A DNA stretch of 64,000 bases. Source: Hippophae tibetana (lineage: Eukaryota > Streptophyta > Magnoliopsida > Rosales > Elaeagnaceae). The stretch is from positions 4,650,001 to 4,714,000 of the forward strand of contig CM072806.1 of the NCBI GenBank assembly GCA_037013495.1, given 5' to 3'. Positions within the stretch are counted from its first letter, which is position 1, and each line of letters begins with the position of its first letter. This document shows, in pieces, positions 35,454-48,994 of this stretch. The translations under genes and the position numbers were made by a program. The notes under the pieces are model-generated. The model searched no databases, was not told where the DNA came from, and saw only the letters and a list, made by a program, of their open reading frames with translations.

Positions 35454-38400
35454 CTCTGGCAAAAGATTGAATTGACAAAGACCAAGTCAAGAAACGAAGT
35501 CGGCGAAGAAATTTTCAACCAAATTTGTGATCTGTAAAGCGTGGTACGAAAGTAACAGTAAAGAGGTTTATATAGGAGAAGGTTTGGGTTTTAGGGAGGT
35601 TTTGGCTTTTTTGTGAATACATACAGTAAATACATATGTTAAGGCTTGAGCGTACTATTGGAATTCAAGTTATTTTAATTTGTGAAAACACGGAAAAGTT
35701 TAAATTATAGATATATTTAATTATGTTTTATCCTTATCCAATATTTTGAATTACTGTTTATCCATTAGTTTTTTTAATTTTAATAAATAATTTATTTATT
35801 TTTTCCTACCAAAATGAATTTTAGTTTTATCTAATTTCATTCAACCATTTGTTAAATCCTATAGGCCAAAATAAGAAAATAAAAAAAATTATATTCTATT
35901 TATTAATATCATAAATGTCAATTTAAATACCTAATTCATGAAATATAAAATTAATATATATATTAAATAAAGTTAAATTATTAATTTAATATTTTTTTTT
36001 ATTTTGTGTGCATATTTTGTTTTATAATTTTTTGTGAAATAAATTTTGTGTTGTAAACATTTTAATTTTTGCTAAAGACGCTAGAAATTTATAATTTAAT
36101 TTTCAAAGTACATAGAGAAGTATTTTTGTACGGAGAAAATAGACAAAACTACCCTTTTACTTCGTAGTTAAGATGTATAAGATCAATTACATTAGCAATG
36201 TGCGACTATAATGTATTCGTATCATCCTCGTAGAAGTATAGTTAATTTCTAATTAATAAATAAATGGGTTACTTGCACCGAAATTAACGGGTTATTTTTT
36301 TCCATGATATAACATATTTATTTATTACACAAACAAATTGGGTTATGAAACTAGATCGCCCTATTTATTACCAAAGATATAAAATATTTTCAATCCACGT
36401 TACCGAAGAAAAAAGAAAAAGAAAATATTTTCAATCCACATAAAACATAAAAGAAACTTATGAAATTTTTGAAAGCAAATGTGGAAAAAAAGGGGGGAGA
36501 AATTAAATAAATAACTTATTTGAATAGTCTCCAAAAATATTTCAATTATTTTATATCACATTAGGGATATTTTGAGTAAATTAATAAAAATTATATTATA
36601 TTATATTATATTCCTTTTTTTTACTATTCATTTTCCTAATTTTCTATTATCAAAAATAACTTTCTTTAATCAATTAATAATTTCCTTTATGAGTCCATCG
36701 CTACAAAATGATACAACATATCTCATTGGCTTAATTATAAATTATATCCTAATTTTTATTAGTTGCACATATGATGTAAAATTTATATCCCTAACCTTTG
36801 AAGTATGAAATTTATACTTTAACATATAAAAATTATACTAAGATAAATTATTATGATATATTTTTCATTTAGTTTAATTTAATAACTTCAATAAAACATT
36901 TTTTATATTATTATTATTATCATACCCATATATCTTCTAGCATAAGAATATATTAGACACTAAAATTATTTTCCTTTCTAAGTATCTTTATGGATGATGT
37001 TTTCAATAAAAGGTTTAAGTATAAATAACAATAAATAAGAAATTTTTATTATAAAGAAAGATTCAAATGATATATTTTTTAAGAAATTTGAACAAATTTA
37101 AAGTACCATTAAACTAAAATAAATAGTAAAATATGTAAAATAAATAAATAAAGAGATCAATAAGAAAAATATTATATATGTGTGTGTAGTTTTTAAATTG
37201 AATGTAATTTCTAAAAGGTAGTTTTTTTTAAAAAAAAAAAAGAGATCAACAAAACAATAATTATATATGTGTGTGTAATTTTTAAATAAAGAGATTATAT
37301 TAGGTTTTTTAAATTAAATGTAATTTCTAAGCTTGATTCTAAAAACATTATAGTAATTATAGTCTTTACTTTTTTGAATTTTGAATTGAACTAAGTTAAT
37401 ATTTGGGTTCAAATGATAAAAAAAATTATAAAATAATACGAAAAATAAGTATATATTTTTTTAAATTTAAATTTAACATACAATTTGGATCACACTTATA
37501 ATATAAATATTTAGTGCTAAGTTTGGTCCTAACATTATTTGAATAGAATAGGGTCGGGCAGATTTACTGGGCCTAATTAGACTTCAAATAAGATCGAATA
37601 ATGCTTGATTATCCGGGCTTTGAACAGAAGTGGCTAAATTACATGCCCAATTATGGCAATGACTATTATTCAAGAGGGGGGCCGAGTTTGAATGTAGGTG
37701 GTTACATATAGTACAATTTTATTATTTTAAATTAAATGAATATATAACAATTAAACATTTTTTTTATGTTCACAATAAAACATGTTCGGTCCGTTTGATC
37801 AATTTACATTTCTTACAAATTTGACCTGACAAAAATATATTTTAAATTGGATCTGATTATTCGGCCCAATCTGATTTCTCAATTTATATAAATTCAATGT
37901 ATATGTGTATATTTTTTTAATTGTTTTTATTTTTAAATTTAAACCATTCACACATTGATAAATGTTAATAATAATATAATATAGGATAATATGATGGCGC
38001 TTATAATGTATATAAAATTTACATAAAAAATATCTTATTTATAAAATATAATATGATTATAAAATTTATAAGAATTATAAACTTTTATACCATTGAATTA
38101 AGTTTTTAAGATTGTAACACTTAAAATAATAGAAATAACAGCGACATAATTTGTATAAAAAATTACAAATAATTTATTACGAAAATATCATTGGTAAAGC
38201 TCATTCATAAACGTTTTGATTATATCAATTCTATCCTAAAACTAATTACTAAAAAATTCCGTAAAATTTTTACAAACATCTTAAATTTTAATAACTAAAA
38301 TATCTTTGACAATATTGTTGATATTGTTCAATCTCTTTAAAAAATAGTTAAAATTATCTGTCCTAACCTAATTCATAAATTGCAATCCTTCCTCCAAAAT

Positions 38401-38646
38401 TCCAACCTCTCATCTATTCCTATCTCTATCTCTAAAAAGTCTACTATTTTAGAAAGATAGAGATAAGCTTGCCTTATTCATCGCAATATCAATCCAATAT
38501 AGAATAATATTGATACTCATAATCTCAAATTTAGGAAGCTAAAGCCAAAAAGGAAAGGAAAAAAAAAACATCAAACATCACTAATATTATAATATTCACC
38601 AAGCTAATAGGGAGCTAGGGCTAATCAACCACCTCCCACCCACAAT
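35454..38646. other. Intergenic, AT-rich
   Basis: Immediately left of 35,600 lies the probable promoter and leader of the DUF7138-like gene on -. The rest to 38.6 kb is AT-rich with simple repeats (ttata repeats near 36590-36612, tgtgtgtg near 37180 and 37270) and no supported gene. Around 37540-37690 the G+C content rises slightly without an open frame. Confidence 0.5.
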
Positions 38647-39348
38647 ATGGGTCACCCACCACAACCACCATATCGAGGTTACCCTCCTCCGCATGACTAC
38701 CCTTTCACCCAAGCACCTCCATTGACTTATTATCGCAACGATTATACCTATAACGGTGGTGATAGCTCTCTTAGTTGTTGTTATTGCATATTCTTATTTT
38801 CTCTTATGTTTTTATTGATTGGTTGTTCAACACTTTGGTTTTTTATTGGTCCATTAAATCCAACATTCAAAGTAAAAACACTCACAATATCTAATCTCAA
38901 GATCATCAATCCTGATTTAAGTGCAAATTGGGAGGCAAACCTTGAAGTTAGAAACCCTAGTAATTTTTTAAAAGTTGATTTTGAACGTATATTCACAAGT
39001 ATTGCATACAAAAACGACATTGTTTCATCATCGATGGTAGAACCAATGGATGTGGATACTGAGGAAGATTCTAAGATGATATTGAAGTCATCATCCATAC
39101 ACATAAGAGATACAAAGGTGTTATATGAGATGAGTAAGGAGAGAAATAATGGAGTGTTGACTTTTAATTTAAAATTTATTATTGATACTATTTTTAAAAG
39201 AGCATTTTGGTCAAAAAGACAAGTAATTTTGAAAGTTTCTTGTAATGACTTGAAGGTTGGTTTTGTTGGAACAACAGATAATGGTGTAGCAAATGGGAAT
39301 GGAAAAGAATGTAAGGTTGAATATGACTATGATAATTATGATCAATGA
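38647..39348 (+). CDS. NDR1/HIN1-like (LEA_2) membrane protein
   Basis: This is a single-exon, 233-aa protein of the NHL family, which are type II membrane-anchored proteins linked to defence and stress. The N-terminal 40 residues are Pro/Tyr-rich (PPYRGYPPPHDYP), as in many NHL proteins. A hydrophobic helix follows at about 45-67 (CYCIFLFSLMFLLIGC). The extracytosolic part (about 75-215) shows the LEA_2 pattern, including FKVKTLTISNL, WEANLEVRNPSNFLKVDF and VILKVSCNDLKVGF, and it ends in an Asp/Tyr-rich tail. There is a Cys cluster (SCCYC) just before the membrane helix, a possible acylation site. The NPN motif of the NHL1 type is replaced by NPSN, so this belongs to another branch of the family than the gene at 53.2 kb. 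Confidence 0.85.
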   Translation: MGHPPQPPYRGYPPPHDYPFTQAPPLTYYRNDYTYNGGDSSLSCCYCIFLFSLMFLLIGCSTLWFFIGPLNPTFKVKTLTISNLKIINPDLSANWEANLEVRNPSNFLKVDFERIFTSIAYKNDIVSSSMVEPMDVDTEEDSKMILKSSSIHIRDTKVLYEMSKERNNGVLTFNLKFIIDTIFKRAFWSKRQVILKVSCNDLKVGFVGTTDNGVANGNGKECKVEYDYDNYDQ

Positions 39349-42300
39349 TATTATGTATTTAATAAGTGGGAGACATAAAATAAATGTGTCTATTTTGAAA
39401 ACTGGCACAAAGTTGTAAATGTTCTTACAAAAATAGACGCAACTTTGTAAAAAAAATTCTTTAATCGATTTTTTATAATAATGCTTATTAAAGAGAAAAT
39501 TTTGATTTGGAATGTATTGGGTATGAAATTGACATGTCCTATAGATTACATAGGATGAAGAATCTTGTGTAATCTTTAGGAATGAAGTTACAAGAAGTGT
39601 GATTGTCGTATTTATTTTTTGTTGTTGTGTATTGGTTGATTAATTAAAAAAATAGGAATATTATATAAGTAGTTACTGCTAAAATTCAATATACAAAGAA
39701 TATCACTTCTATTTTTAACTATGCTTAAGATATGAACTAGCTAAAATGTTTTATTTTAGCTATTATAAGTTTTATAAATGTTACTTATGTAATTTAAAAG
39801 AAAAAAATAAAATAAAATATTATCATTTGAATATATAATATTAAAAATATCACTGTAATATATATACGATATTTTTTAAATTTTATAATACAGCAAAATA
39901 AAATAAATTATATTTTTTGAATGAATATTGTAGTTGACAGATTTCAGAGGTGTTTGTTTTCTTACTTTTACCTTAAATTTTTGTTTTAGACCAAATATTT
40001 TCTTTTAATATATCACTTTGAATATAGGATATGTTGTGTACTTGGTTATTAAAAAAATGAAATAATGAGTTTTCTAATATTATGTTTATAAGAAACATCC
40101 ATGTTACAATTAATAAATAAACTAAATAATGTGTACAAATGGATCAATATAATTCTTGAATATTTTTACCACCTACGCAATTCAATGAAGAAAATCTATT
40201 TCTCTATAGCAAAACCCTTATCATTCACATTTTATTCAATTTGGGTGCATCAAAATAGATTGATAATTTATAGAGAAAAATATAATTTTATCTATATTAC
40301 GACTAAAGATAATTTATCAACATTACACCAACAATCAACACCACTAATCAGGTAGAAAATCCTAAGAAAGATAAAATGATCACCAATATTATTTTGAGAA
40401 ATACCTTTCACAAAAATAATAAAGATAGTACGACTTCTGGTACTATCTAGGAAAACATCATCATGAATATATTGATTATTAAAGATGAAAATGATCAATA
40501 CATGAATTTAAGTAAATCGCAATGGTTAAGTCTTTATAGGTTATTTAAAAAATCTACTCAAAAATATGTCAAAGATATAAAATTTTATATCATAAAAAAT
40601 AATTCACTACAGGAAGTAATATTCATGAAGAAATTTATCCAATTTTTGTTTATAAAGCTTTTCATGTAGACTTAACTGAAAACATATATCCAATAATTAA
40701 TTTAAATGAATTAAATTAGTTTTTTAAAATTTCAAAACAGATATCAAGAATTTAAGGAAGAAGATTAGAACTCGTGAAAAACTTATTTATAGATTAGAAT
40801 GAAAATGTTGTATTAATCTATACTATTTTATCAAATTAGAGATTTTCAAAACTAATAGAAAAGTTTCAAAACTAATGGCACTTTGAGGAAAAAAAATCCA
40901 AAACAGACAAAATTTGTATTATAAGTTGACAAATGCTAGATCAAATTTATCGTAAATTCAAAAAAATTGATAATTCTTCTTAAGTTAATGTAAATTATTC
41001 GTCTAATAAATTTATAATCACTTCTAATATTAATACGATCCTCATTGAAGAAGATAATGAGAAATCAATAAGTTTAAAACAAATTTTTATAATAATAATT
41101 TAAAAATTTGTCAAGAAACAAAAAAAAATATTTTAATTTTACACCAAATCACCAAAGATTAAGAAGATGAAGATGTATCGTCATCTACGTCATCAAAGTT
41201 ATTGTTGGTAGAAAAAGATAAAAAAGAATAAAGAAATAGAATCTACATCTTCTATCGTTATATAAAGTATTGTATGTTTAATTATTAAAATTATATAATT
41301 TTATATAATTATATGTATATATAATAATAATATTAATATATATTTGGTTTTTATTACTATAGTTTTGATATTATAATAATCATTTACAGTTTATGATTAT
41401 GAGTTATGGTTATTTTGAAGAAAAAAAACTCATTAAATTTTTACGAATAACCATAGTTTCAGTTATTTATAGTTATCCATGATTGAAATGTCCGCCCCTA
41501 ATTATATATACTTTATTTTTTTCATTTTTGCATAAATAATATTTATTTGTATTATTTATTGATAAGAAATTTTTATTTTCCTTTTTATTAAAAATATTTA
41601 TTATTAATTTAATTTTTATAATTTTTCTATAATAAAATAAAAATTAATTAAATCTATTAAAAAAATATTTGAAATATTAATTAAATCTATTAAAATATAT
41701 TTAAAATATTAATTAAATTTTTCCTCTCCATTTAAGAGTTTTCATTCTTCACTACAAAATTTCAATATATTTTTACAATAGCTTTAAGTATAAATAGAAA
41801 ACAAATCAAAATCAATACGAGAAACGTGCAGGTTTCCAACCCCGCCCTACTTAGTTCAGAATCCTACCATTTTCTCAATTTACTATGTATCTAGGAGGTT
41901 CGATGAAGATCTGATAGGTAGGGACGGAAAAAGCATAGAGAAGAGTGAAGAGAATCAACATTTGTGTCAGAGCAAGTGTAAGATTTGGCAGAAAAAATAA
42001 AATTTATGAGATTATGTGAAACTTAACTAAAATTTAAAATTTAAAGGTACTTTTGCTTCAAAAATTAGGTGTGAATCTGATTAAAAGTTTGCGTGGTTTA
42101 TTTTTTTTTATTTGTATTGAACTAAATTTTGCTCCAAGGACTTGTATTATTAATTTATAAGAGTTAAGAATTAAAGTCTAATTATTATTAATTTATAAGA
42201 ATTAGGAACTAAAGTCTAATTTTTTATTTTTAAAAAAGTAATTCATCTTTTGCACGTTTCATAAGTCATAAACTAATGTAAATCCACATTTTATTGATAA

Positions 42301-43860
42301 ATTAATTAACACCTTCATCGTTGTCAAGGTGAAGAACTTGAGAAAATACTATAATTACTAAACACATATACCTACTGGTGTCATTATAACAAAATGAATA
42401 TGCTTGCATTATTGACTAGGCAAGCACAATTAAATTCTAAGTCATAGTGATGTAATTAGAGACCTTATTTTGGAAAGAAGAAGAAGGAGTAAAGACCTTA
42501 TATTTATAAAAAAAAATAGCCTTGTTATGACGAAAAAGACTGGGTGTTTAAGTTAATATTTTAACCCTCCATTTTTTATATGATTCATCTTTAACTCTCA
42601 CTATAAAAATTAATTATCTTATAAGAAAAAAAAATATAAATTATATAAGAAAGGTTATTAAACCACATTTTAATTAAAGAAAAGAAAATTTGTAAGACAT
42701 TGAAGCGTATTTGTAGGATCGGGTTTTTCTAATAATGAATTTTCATTTTTTTATAAACATGTTTATAAATTTTGTTTATATTTTTATTTTAAGGTGATTC
42801 TATATATGTAAAACAATATAAGTTAAAATAAATTTTAATTAAAATTATAGTTCATCGATATAAAAACATATTAATATTATTATTATATATGTATATATAT
42901 ATATAATTACATAGAAAAAAATATTTTAATATTAAAATACATAATAATTTAAATAATTAGATTTAATTTTTTTTATTTTTTATTTTACTAAAAACGATGT
43001 GTTAAAAGTTAAAAGATACAAATTAATATTAATACTTTAAATATTATATTTAAAAATAAAATATGTGATTAGATTATGAAAAAAATTACTAATCTACCCT
43101 AACTCGGGATTATTATTTGAATATATCAAAATCAATCCGAAATAGTTATAGTTACTTAACAGTTCTCGTCCCTATCCCTAATTGACACAAGCTTCAAGTC
43201 ATGTGGGTAACATATTTTGCTTACATAAAGCCAAATCGAGAAAGTGATTGGGTCTACTCATTTTTACCTCTCTTGCTTTTTTAATTTCTTTTTAGTATGA
43301 TAGTGTATTGGAATTTCTAAATTTATAATGAATTATAATTGGTATTTAATTAAGATTTTTGTAGAATTTAATAAATTTTAAAAGTTGTTAAAAGTTTAAT
43401 CATATTTATTTAAGAATTTATAAAAATTTATTTTTATCCAATTAAATCTTTTTTAAACTTTTTAAAACTTTATAAAAGTCTATAAAAATTTAGGTTATTT
43501 AATTATTAATTTTTAAAAGTTTACAAAAATATAAGGATATTCAAAATGTCAATAATTTTTTTAAAATTTCATTTAATCATAGAATTTTGAGGATTTTACG
43601 TATTTTTTATGTATAAATAAAGTCTACTTTCATTAACATATTCTCTCGTAAGATTTTTGGAGATTTTTTTTAACTCTTCATTTTTTTCTTTTTTATTTCA
43701 TTATTTTTCTCTTTCTTTCTTTCTTTTTCTTACCCTCGACTCCTTTTTTTTTCCACATACTAACCTTAGGAAATAATTTACTTAATATAATTTTCTTTTA
43801 ATAGATATCAAGGTTCAAAGATCTTATAATAATAACTTATATCGTAAGTTAAGTTGAACA
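39349..43860. other. Intergenic, including a decayed coding-like stretch (40.1-41.25 kb)
   Basis: Most of this is AT-rich non-coding DNA. Between about 40100 and 41250 on + there are long runs with coding-like composition split over two or three frames, with several stops and apparent frameshifts (open pieces at 40101-40355 and 40463-40669). This suggests an old, decayed gene or mobile-element gene of unknown family. No LTRs or inverted ends were found around it. Confidence 0.4.
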
Positions 43861-44151
43861 TGTTAGGTTAGTTTTCTAAACCCTTCACTTATTCATCTCA
43901 ATTTTGAAGATTGAGTTCACATACATTTTGGAGATTAAAATGGATTTTTCTATTTATATTTTTAGCTTCTTATTATATTAATTTATAGGAAATAAACTAC
44001 TGAAATTTCAGCAGTTAAGGAATGCAAAACACCATTATTTAAAACTAGGAACTCATGCTCACACCACTCATGAAAACATGGAATACTCTACTCATGAAAA
44101 CATGGAATACTCTACTCATGGATTGCTTAAAACAATCCTAAAATTAAGGCA
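43861..44151 (-). repeat. Copia 3' LTR, inner end lost
   Basis: It is similar to 48995-49320 over its length, with a single copy of the terminal segment. The similarity stops after attaaggca, where the foreign insert begins. The expected ctaacaaca end is missing. Confidence 0.8.
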
Positions 44152-45595
44152 GTAGTGATGAGCAAAACCGACATCGCCGATCCTGCTAATACTTTGGCTT
44201 TATATTTATAAAACTCTCACAAGTGCACGAATCATTTCGTAAAAAATGATAAGTATACTCCCAAGGTCGATCTAAAGAAGGAATATATGTAGTTTTTAAT
44301 TTATTATTCAAACTTTTAAAAACGAAATTAAATCTTAAACATCCTGTCACAATATTTTGATTTTTGTGTTTTTAATCTAATAAACATAGATACAGATTCA
44401 ATAAATATTTATGCAAATTTTATCACTTATAATAGTAGAGTATTTATGGATAGAATAACTAAGTAATTATGCTTGCTCATATTATTTAGGTTATTAAAGA
44501 TATAAATTAATATTTATTAATTCTCACTTTTTTATATGAATACCACATTTGGTAGGGTTAGATATTCTTTGTTAACTAAACAAATCAATTAACACCTATG
44601 AGTGGGGTTGATAACTAATTTGGTTAATTAAATTAATTCCTTTTTTCTAATAGATTTAAAAAGAACCATTTAAATGCCACCTTTAGTGGGGTTAGGCAGT
44701 TTAAACTTTATTCAAGGTTTCCAAATTAAATCTAAAAATTTAATTATCCGAGTATTAATTTTCAAGTTTTAAAACTACTACTGAAAACATGTTGTTAATA
44801 TATTTTCAAATAATAATTCTTATAAAAACTTTTGAAATAGAGTTTCACTCTAACTATCGGGCGATTGTACCAACAAATAAAAGGGCGCTACTCTAAATTA
44901 GACCGGATAACTAAACCTTAAAATCTAATTTTTAGATTTAAGTTTGTAATGAAAAATAATATATTTCTCTCTAACATTCTTAATATAAAATCTTGAGTAA
45001 AAATAAAATTAATTTATTTTAGAGATTTTTACCTATTTAATATTTCGCAAGCATAACAACGTTATTATTATATCATGTTTACAAACAGCCAACAAATTTA
45101 AATTTAATTACAGACAAATTAAATATAACATGTAAGATTAAAGCATAAAAAATAACTGTAAAGAAAATAAAATTCTTACAGTACTTTGTTGCTATTCCCG
45201 TTGCTGGAAAAACCTCCAAACGGAATTTACACTCCCATTTATTGAATCGAAAAACAAATAAATTACAAAAACATAACTAGTTCTTCTCAAAAAGAGAAAA
45301 ACTTTAAAACTAAGAAAAACTAACTAAGAAAAGCTAAAAACTAAAAAAAAACTTAAAAACTAAGAAATGAGAGAAAGAAAGAGAAGAAAAGATTTGTTTT
45401 GAGGTGTGTTTAGTTATGAAGAAAATGAGTGTATTTATAGGTGAAGATGAGAAGAAAAAGTGGGTGAAAAAATGATTAAAAATGAGGAAAACGTAGAGTA
45501 GTGAATGATGACATCATGCTGGTGTGGGCGCGACAGCGTGCGCAGGTGGGGCACAGGCGCGCGCACTGTGTACGTTGGGCGGCACGATTTCCTCC
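44152..45595 (-). mobile_element. LTR-like insertion replacing copia RNase H
   Basis: This sequence is unrelated to the surrounding copia element. Read on -, it has promoter-like architecture: a G+C-rich block (45528-45580) rich in gcgc/cgcgc, then a TATA box (TATAAATA, 45432-45439), then an A-rich leader. It ends near gatcggcgatgtcggttttg, close to where the 3' LTR resumes. The sequence cacaagtgcacgaatc near 44219-44234 recalls the ends of large non-autonomous plant LTR elements. It has no coding capacity, so I regard it as a solo LTR or a non-autonomous element. The exact edges are uncertain. Confidence 0.5.
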
Positions 45596-46450
45596 TTTTT
45601 GATCCAGTATTCCTCTTGGTAAATGAAGTTACCAAAATAGTTTTGAATTACTTCTATCCCCAAGAAGTAGTTCAGCAATCCTAGATATGTCATCTCGAAT
45701 TCTTTTATCATTGAGTTTTTGAACTTATTCAGCATTTCTTGATTGTTTCTTGTATAGATTAGGTCATCAACATAGAGTGACATGATTAGAAGTTTACCTC
45801 CAGTTCCAGCCTTAGTGTACAATGTATGTTCTGAGGGATATTTCCCAAAACCTAATTTGGCAAAATAGGTGTCAATTCTACTACCATGCTCGTGTTGCCT
45901 CCTTCAGACCATAGAGTGTTTTCTTCAACTTTAGCACTTTTTCTTCTTTTCCCTTTTGAACAAAACAAGGAGGTTGTTCAACATAAACCTCTTCCTGCAA
46001 TTCTTCATGGAGAAAAGCATACTTTACATCCATCTGTAGAATATTCCAGGATTTCTTTGCAGCCAATGATATGAGCATTCTTATAGTTTCATGCCTTTCT
46101 ACACATGCAAAGACTTCATTATGGTCTATGCCCTACTTTTGTTTGTATCCTTTAGCCACTAAACGAGCTTTATATTTATCAACCTTTCCTTTTTCATTCA
46201 CTTTTGTTTTGAATACCTACTTTACCCCAATTTGTTTTTGCCCTTTAGGTAAATCAGTGAGCTTCCAAGTGTTATTCTTCTCAATTGATAGGATCTCACT
46301 ATCCATTGCCTCATTCCATTTATCTTCCTTCACAACTTCATCAAAGGTGATGGGATCATTGCCAACGAACAAGGCAAAGTTGGCAGTGTCTTCATTTGAA
46401 CCACTGAAAGTTGTCTCATAGTCCATCATCCAGGGAGGCCATGTCAGCAT
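45596..46450 (-). pseudogene. Copia reverse transcriptase remnant
   Basis: This is the copia reverse-transcriptase domain on -. It begins with the conserved W-rich lead-in (KWNEAMDSEILSIEKNNTW), then a stop, KARLVAKGYKQK, MDVKYAFLHEELQEEVYVEQP and the active-site motif LYVDDLIYT. Stops interrupt it at about 46220, 46138 and 45880, plus a frame change before the YVDDL part. After YFLGIEV and YQEEYW it runs into the foreign insert, so the thumb and RNase H are missing. Confidence 0.85.
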
Positions 46451-48131
46451 TTATGGGTTTCTCAGATTGTAAACCCTCATTTCTTTAAATTCCTTGTCAC
46501 TTTGAGCTGATGTGTGAGTTTGAAGCTCCTGTGACGATGTTAGTGGCTGAGGGATTTCAGTCACTTGAATTGTCCTTTCATCATCTCCTTCACTTTCCAT
46601 CGGCACATTCTTTGGTGTTTTTGGTTGTTCTCCCCAATTCCACCTTTGTCCTCATCAAACACCACATAACGACTTATCACTATCTTTCCTGAAATTGGGT
46701 TAAATATTTTATAAGCTTTTAACAATTCACTTACCCCTAGGAACACACATTTCTCAGTCTTGTCATCAAGTTTTTTTCTTCTTTGATCAGATATGTGTGC
46801 ATATGCTATGCAACCAAATACCTTAAAAGATCTATAATTGGCTTCTTTCCATTCCATGCTTCTTGTGGAGTCATGTTCTTGCTAGAAAATGTTGGACTTC
46901 TATTAAGAATGTGAACTGTCTAACAAATAGCTTCAGGCCAGAAAAATTTGGGAACCTGTCCTGTTACGTGTAAACTCCTTACCATATTAATTATGGTACG
47001 ATTCTAGCTTTCACATACACCATTTTGTTGTGGTGTATAAGTTGTTGTCAGCTGTCTCCTAATTCCCTTTTCATTGCAAAACTCAAAAAACTCCTTAGAG
47101 AAAAATTCAGCTCCTCGATCTGTTCTTAGATATTTAATCATTTTTTCTGTCTGTGTCTCCACTAGAAAAGTGAAATTTTTGAAAGCTTCAAAAGCTTCTG
47201 ACTTTTCCTGCAAGAAATACACCCAAACTTTTCTAATGTAATCATCTATGAAGGTTATGAAAAATATTTTACCTCCATTAGATGTAGCAGACATTGGACC
47301 ACAAAGATCTGAGTGAATCAGCTCCAGTATCTTATGGGCTCTTGTTGATTTTCCTGTAGGAAACATATCACGGTCATGTTTCCCTGTGATGCAGTTCTCA
47401 TATGTTGTTGAGGAAGGCATTGTGATTTCAGGTAGTCCTTCCACCATGTGCTTTTGTTTTAGAGTCGTGAGGTCATTGAAATGAAGATGCCCATATTTCT
47501 CATGCCATCTCCATACTGAAACATTTTCTTTGGCCAACAAACATGTTTGCACTGATTTAATTTTGAGAGGGAAGAGTTGATTTCTTGTCATCTGTACCAA
47601 TGCAATTGATCCACGTTTGGGATCATAAATCTCACACTCTCCCTTTTTAATTGTGATCATGTAACCTTTGTCTTGCAACTGGCCAGCACTTAGCATATTT
47701 GTTTTTAATTCAGGTATGTAAAATACGTTAGATATTACCTCAATGAACTCATTCTTAGTTATTATCTGAATATCACCCCTTCCTTCAACCTTCACAGTTG
47801 ATCGATCACCAAAACTAACAAAAGTGATGAAACTCTCATCTAGATTAGAGAAGGATGACTTACAACCGCTCATATGGTTACTACAACCTGTGTCCACGTA
47901 CCAGGTGTCTTCATCTGTGTCTTCCATTTCATGGAAGGCCATCAACAAAGTCTCCTCTTCTTTCTCCTTTCCCTTTTCTACAAAGTTGGATCTTTCACCA
48001 TTTTCTTTGGTCATTTTTGTGTAACACTTATTTTTGTAATGACCTAAGTTGCCACATCTGTAACATTCGACCTTATCTGTAACATTCGACCTTAGATTTG
48101 TCGAAATGTCTCTTCTTATTTTGATCATCAT
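46451..48131 (-). pseudogene. Copia protease-integrase remnant
   Basis: The longest open part (48131-47004) carries the zinc knuckle (CYRCGNLGHYKNKC), the aspartic protease site (WYVDTGCSNHMSG), the integrase zinc-binding part and the core motifs IHSDLCGP and LRTDRGAEF, ending at TPQQNGV and a stop. It continues after stops and frame changes with VFGCIAYAH and KCVFLGVSE (46857-46561). The catalytic Asp residues are still present, so decay is mainly by stops and frameshifts. Confidence 0.87.
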
Positions 48132-48945
48132 CCCTGCGAGTTTGAGAAAATGATTTAATTCCTTCTATGATCCACTCCCTATCTTCATCTCTTTTGTAGT
48201 TTCTGTTGTAAGAGTGTTGTCCTCGACCTCTTCCATATACACCACGACCTCTACCTCTTCTTCTTGTGTTTGAAGACTCATTAAAGGTGGAAACCTTCAG
48301 TGCCTGCATTTCTTCAATTGCACTGGTCCTGTTAATTCTTCGCTCATGCATGAGCAAGGAACTCTGTAGTTCATCTATGGACATATATTCAACTATATTA
48401 GACTACTCAATTGAGCAGACCACATATTCGAACTTAGGAGTCAAGAACCTTAGTATTTTCTCAACCACAATGTCATCTGTGGTTTTCTCACCGTGAAGAC
48501 ACATCTTGTTTTCCATTGTCATCACTTTTCTAAAGTAGCCATTTATTGTTTCTCCTTTCTTCATTTGAAGAGTTTCAAAATCTCTTCTAATAGTTTGAAG
48601 TTGTGTACGCTTCACTCTGTTGGAACCCTGGTACTTCTTTTTCATAGAGTCCCATATGTCCTTAGTTGTATCCTTGTTAAGGATTGTCTCCAAAATAGAC
48701 TTGTCGATTGCCTGAAATAGGTAATTCTTTACCTTCAGATCCTTCAATTTCAGTGCATCATTTTTCTGCTTCTGTTGAGCAGAAACCTCTGAACTGTCCA
48801 ATTTAATTTCTCCAATCCCAGTTTCTATAAGATCCCAAAATTCTTTAGATGTTAGGAAGTTTTTCATCAGCATATTCCAGTGATCGTAGTGACCATCGAA
48901 TATGGGAATAACTGGTTGGACAAAACTTTCATTTTCTGTAGCCAT
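48073..48945 (-). pseudogene. Copia gag remnant
   Basis: Gag opens at ATG 48945 (MATENESFVQP). It shows the copia gag pattern (FDGHYDHWNMLMKNFL, KDIWDSMKKKYQGSNRVK, FLTPKFEYVV), then a stop at about 48403, and continues in frame with MSIDELQSSLLMHERR and an Arg/Gly-rich RRRGRGRGVYGRGRG segment. A duplicated piece around the KVECYR codons (48061-48095) causes a frame change just before the zinc knuckle. Confidence 0.85.
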
Positions 48946-48977
48946 TTTGTTGCTGTGATTTTTTTTCAACTCCCTTC

Positions 48978-48990
48978 TTGGCTCTCATAC
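48978..48990 (-). other. Copia primer-binding site
   Basis: Read on -, the sequence just after the 5' LTR is tagtatgagagcc, close to the initiator-Met primer-binding site TGGTATCAGAGCC. It fixes the inner edge of the 5' LTR at 48995. Confidence 0.65.
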
Positions 48991-48994
48991 TAGA

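Noticed and set aside
38781-39104. Open - frame of 107 residues
   Set aside because: It is the antisense shadow of the NHL/LEA_2 gene.
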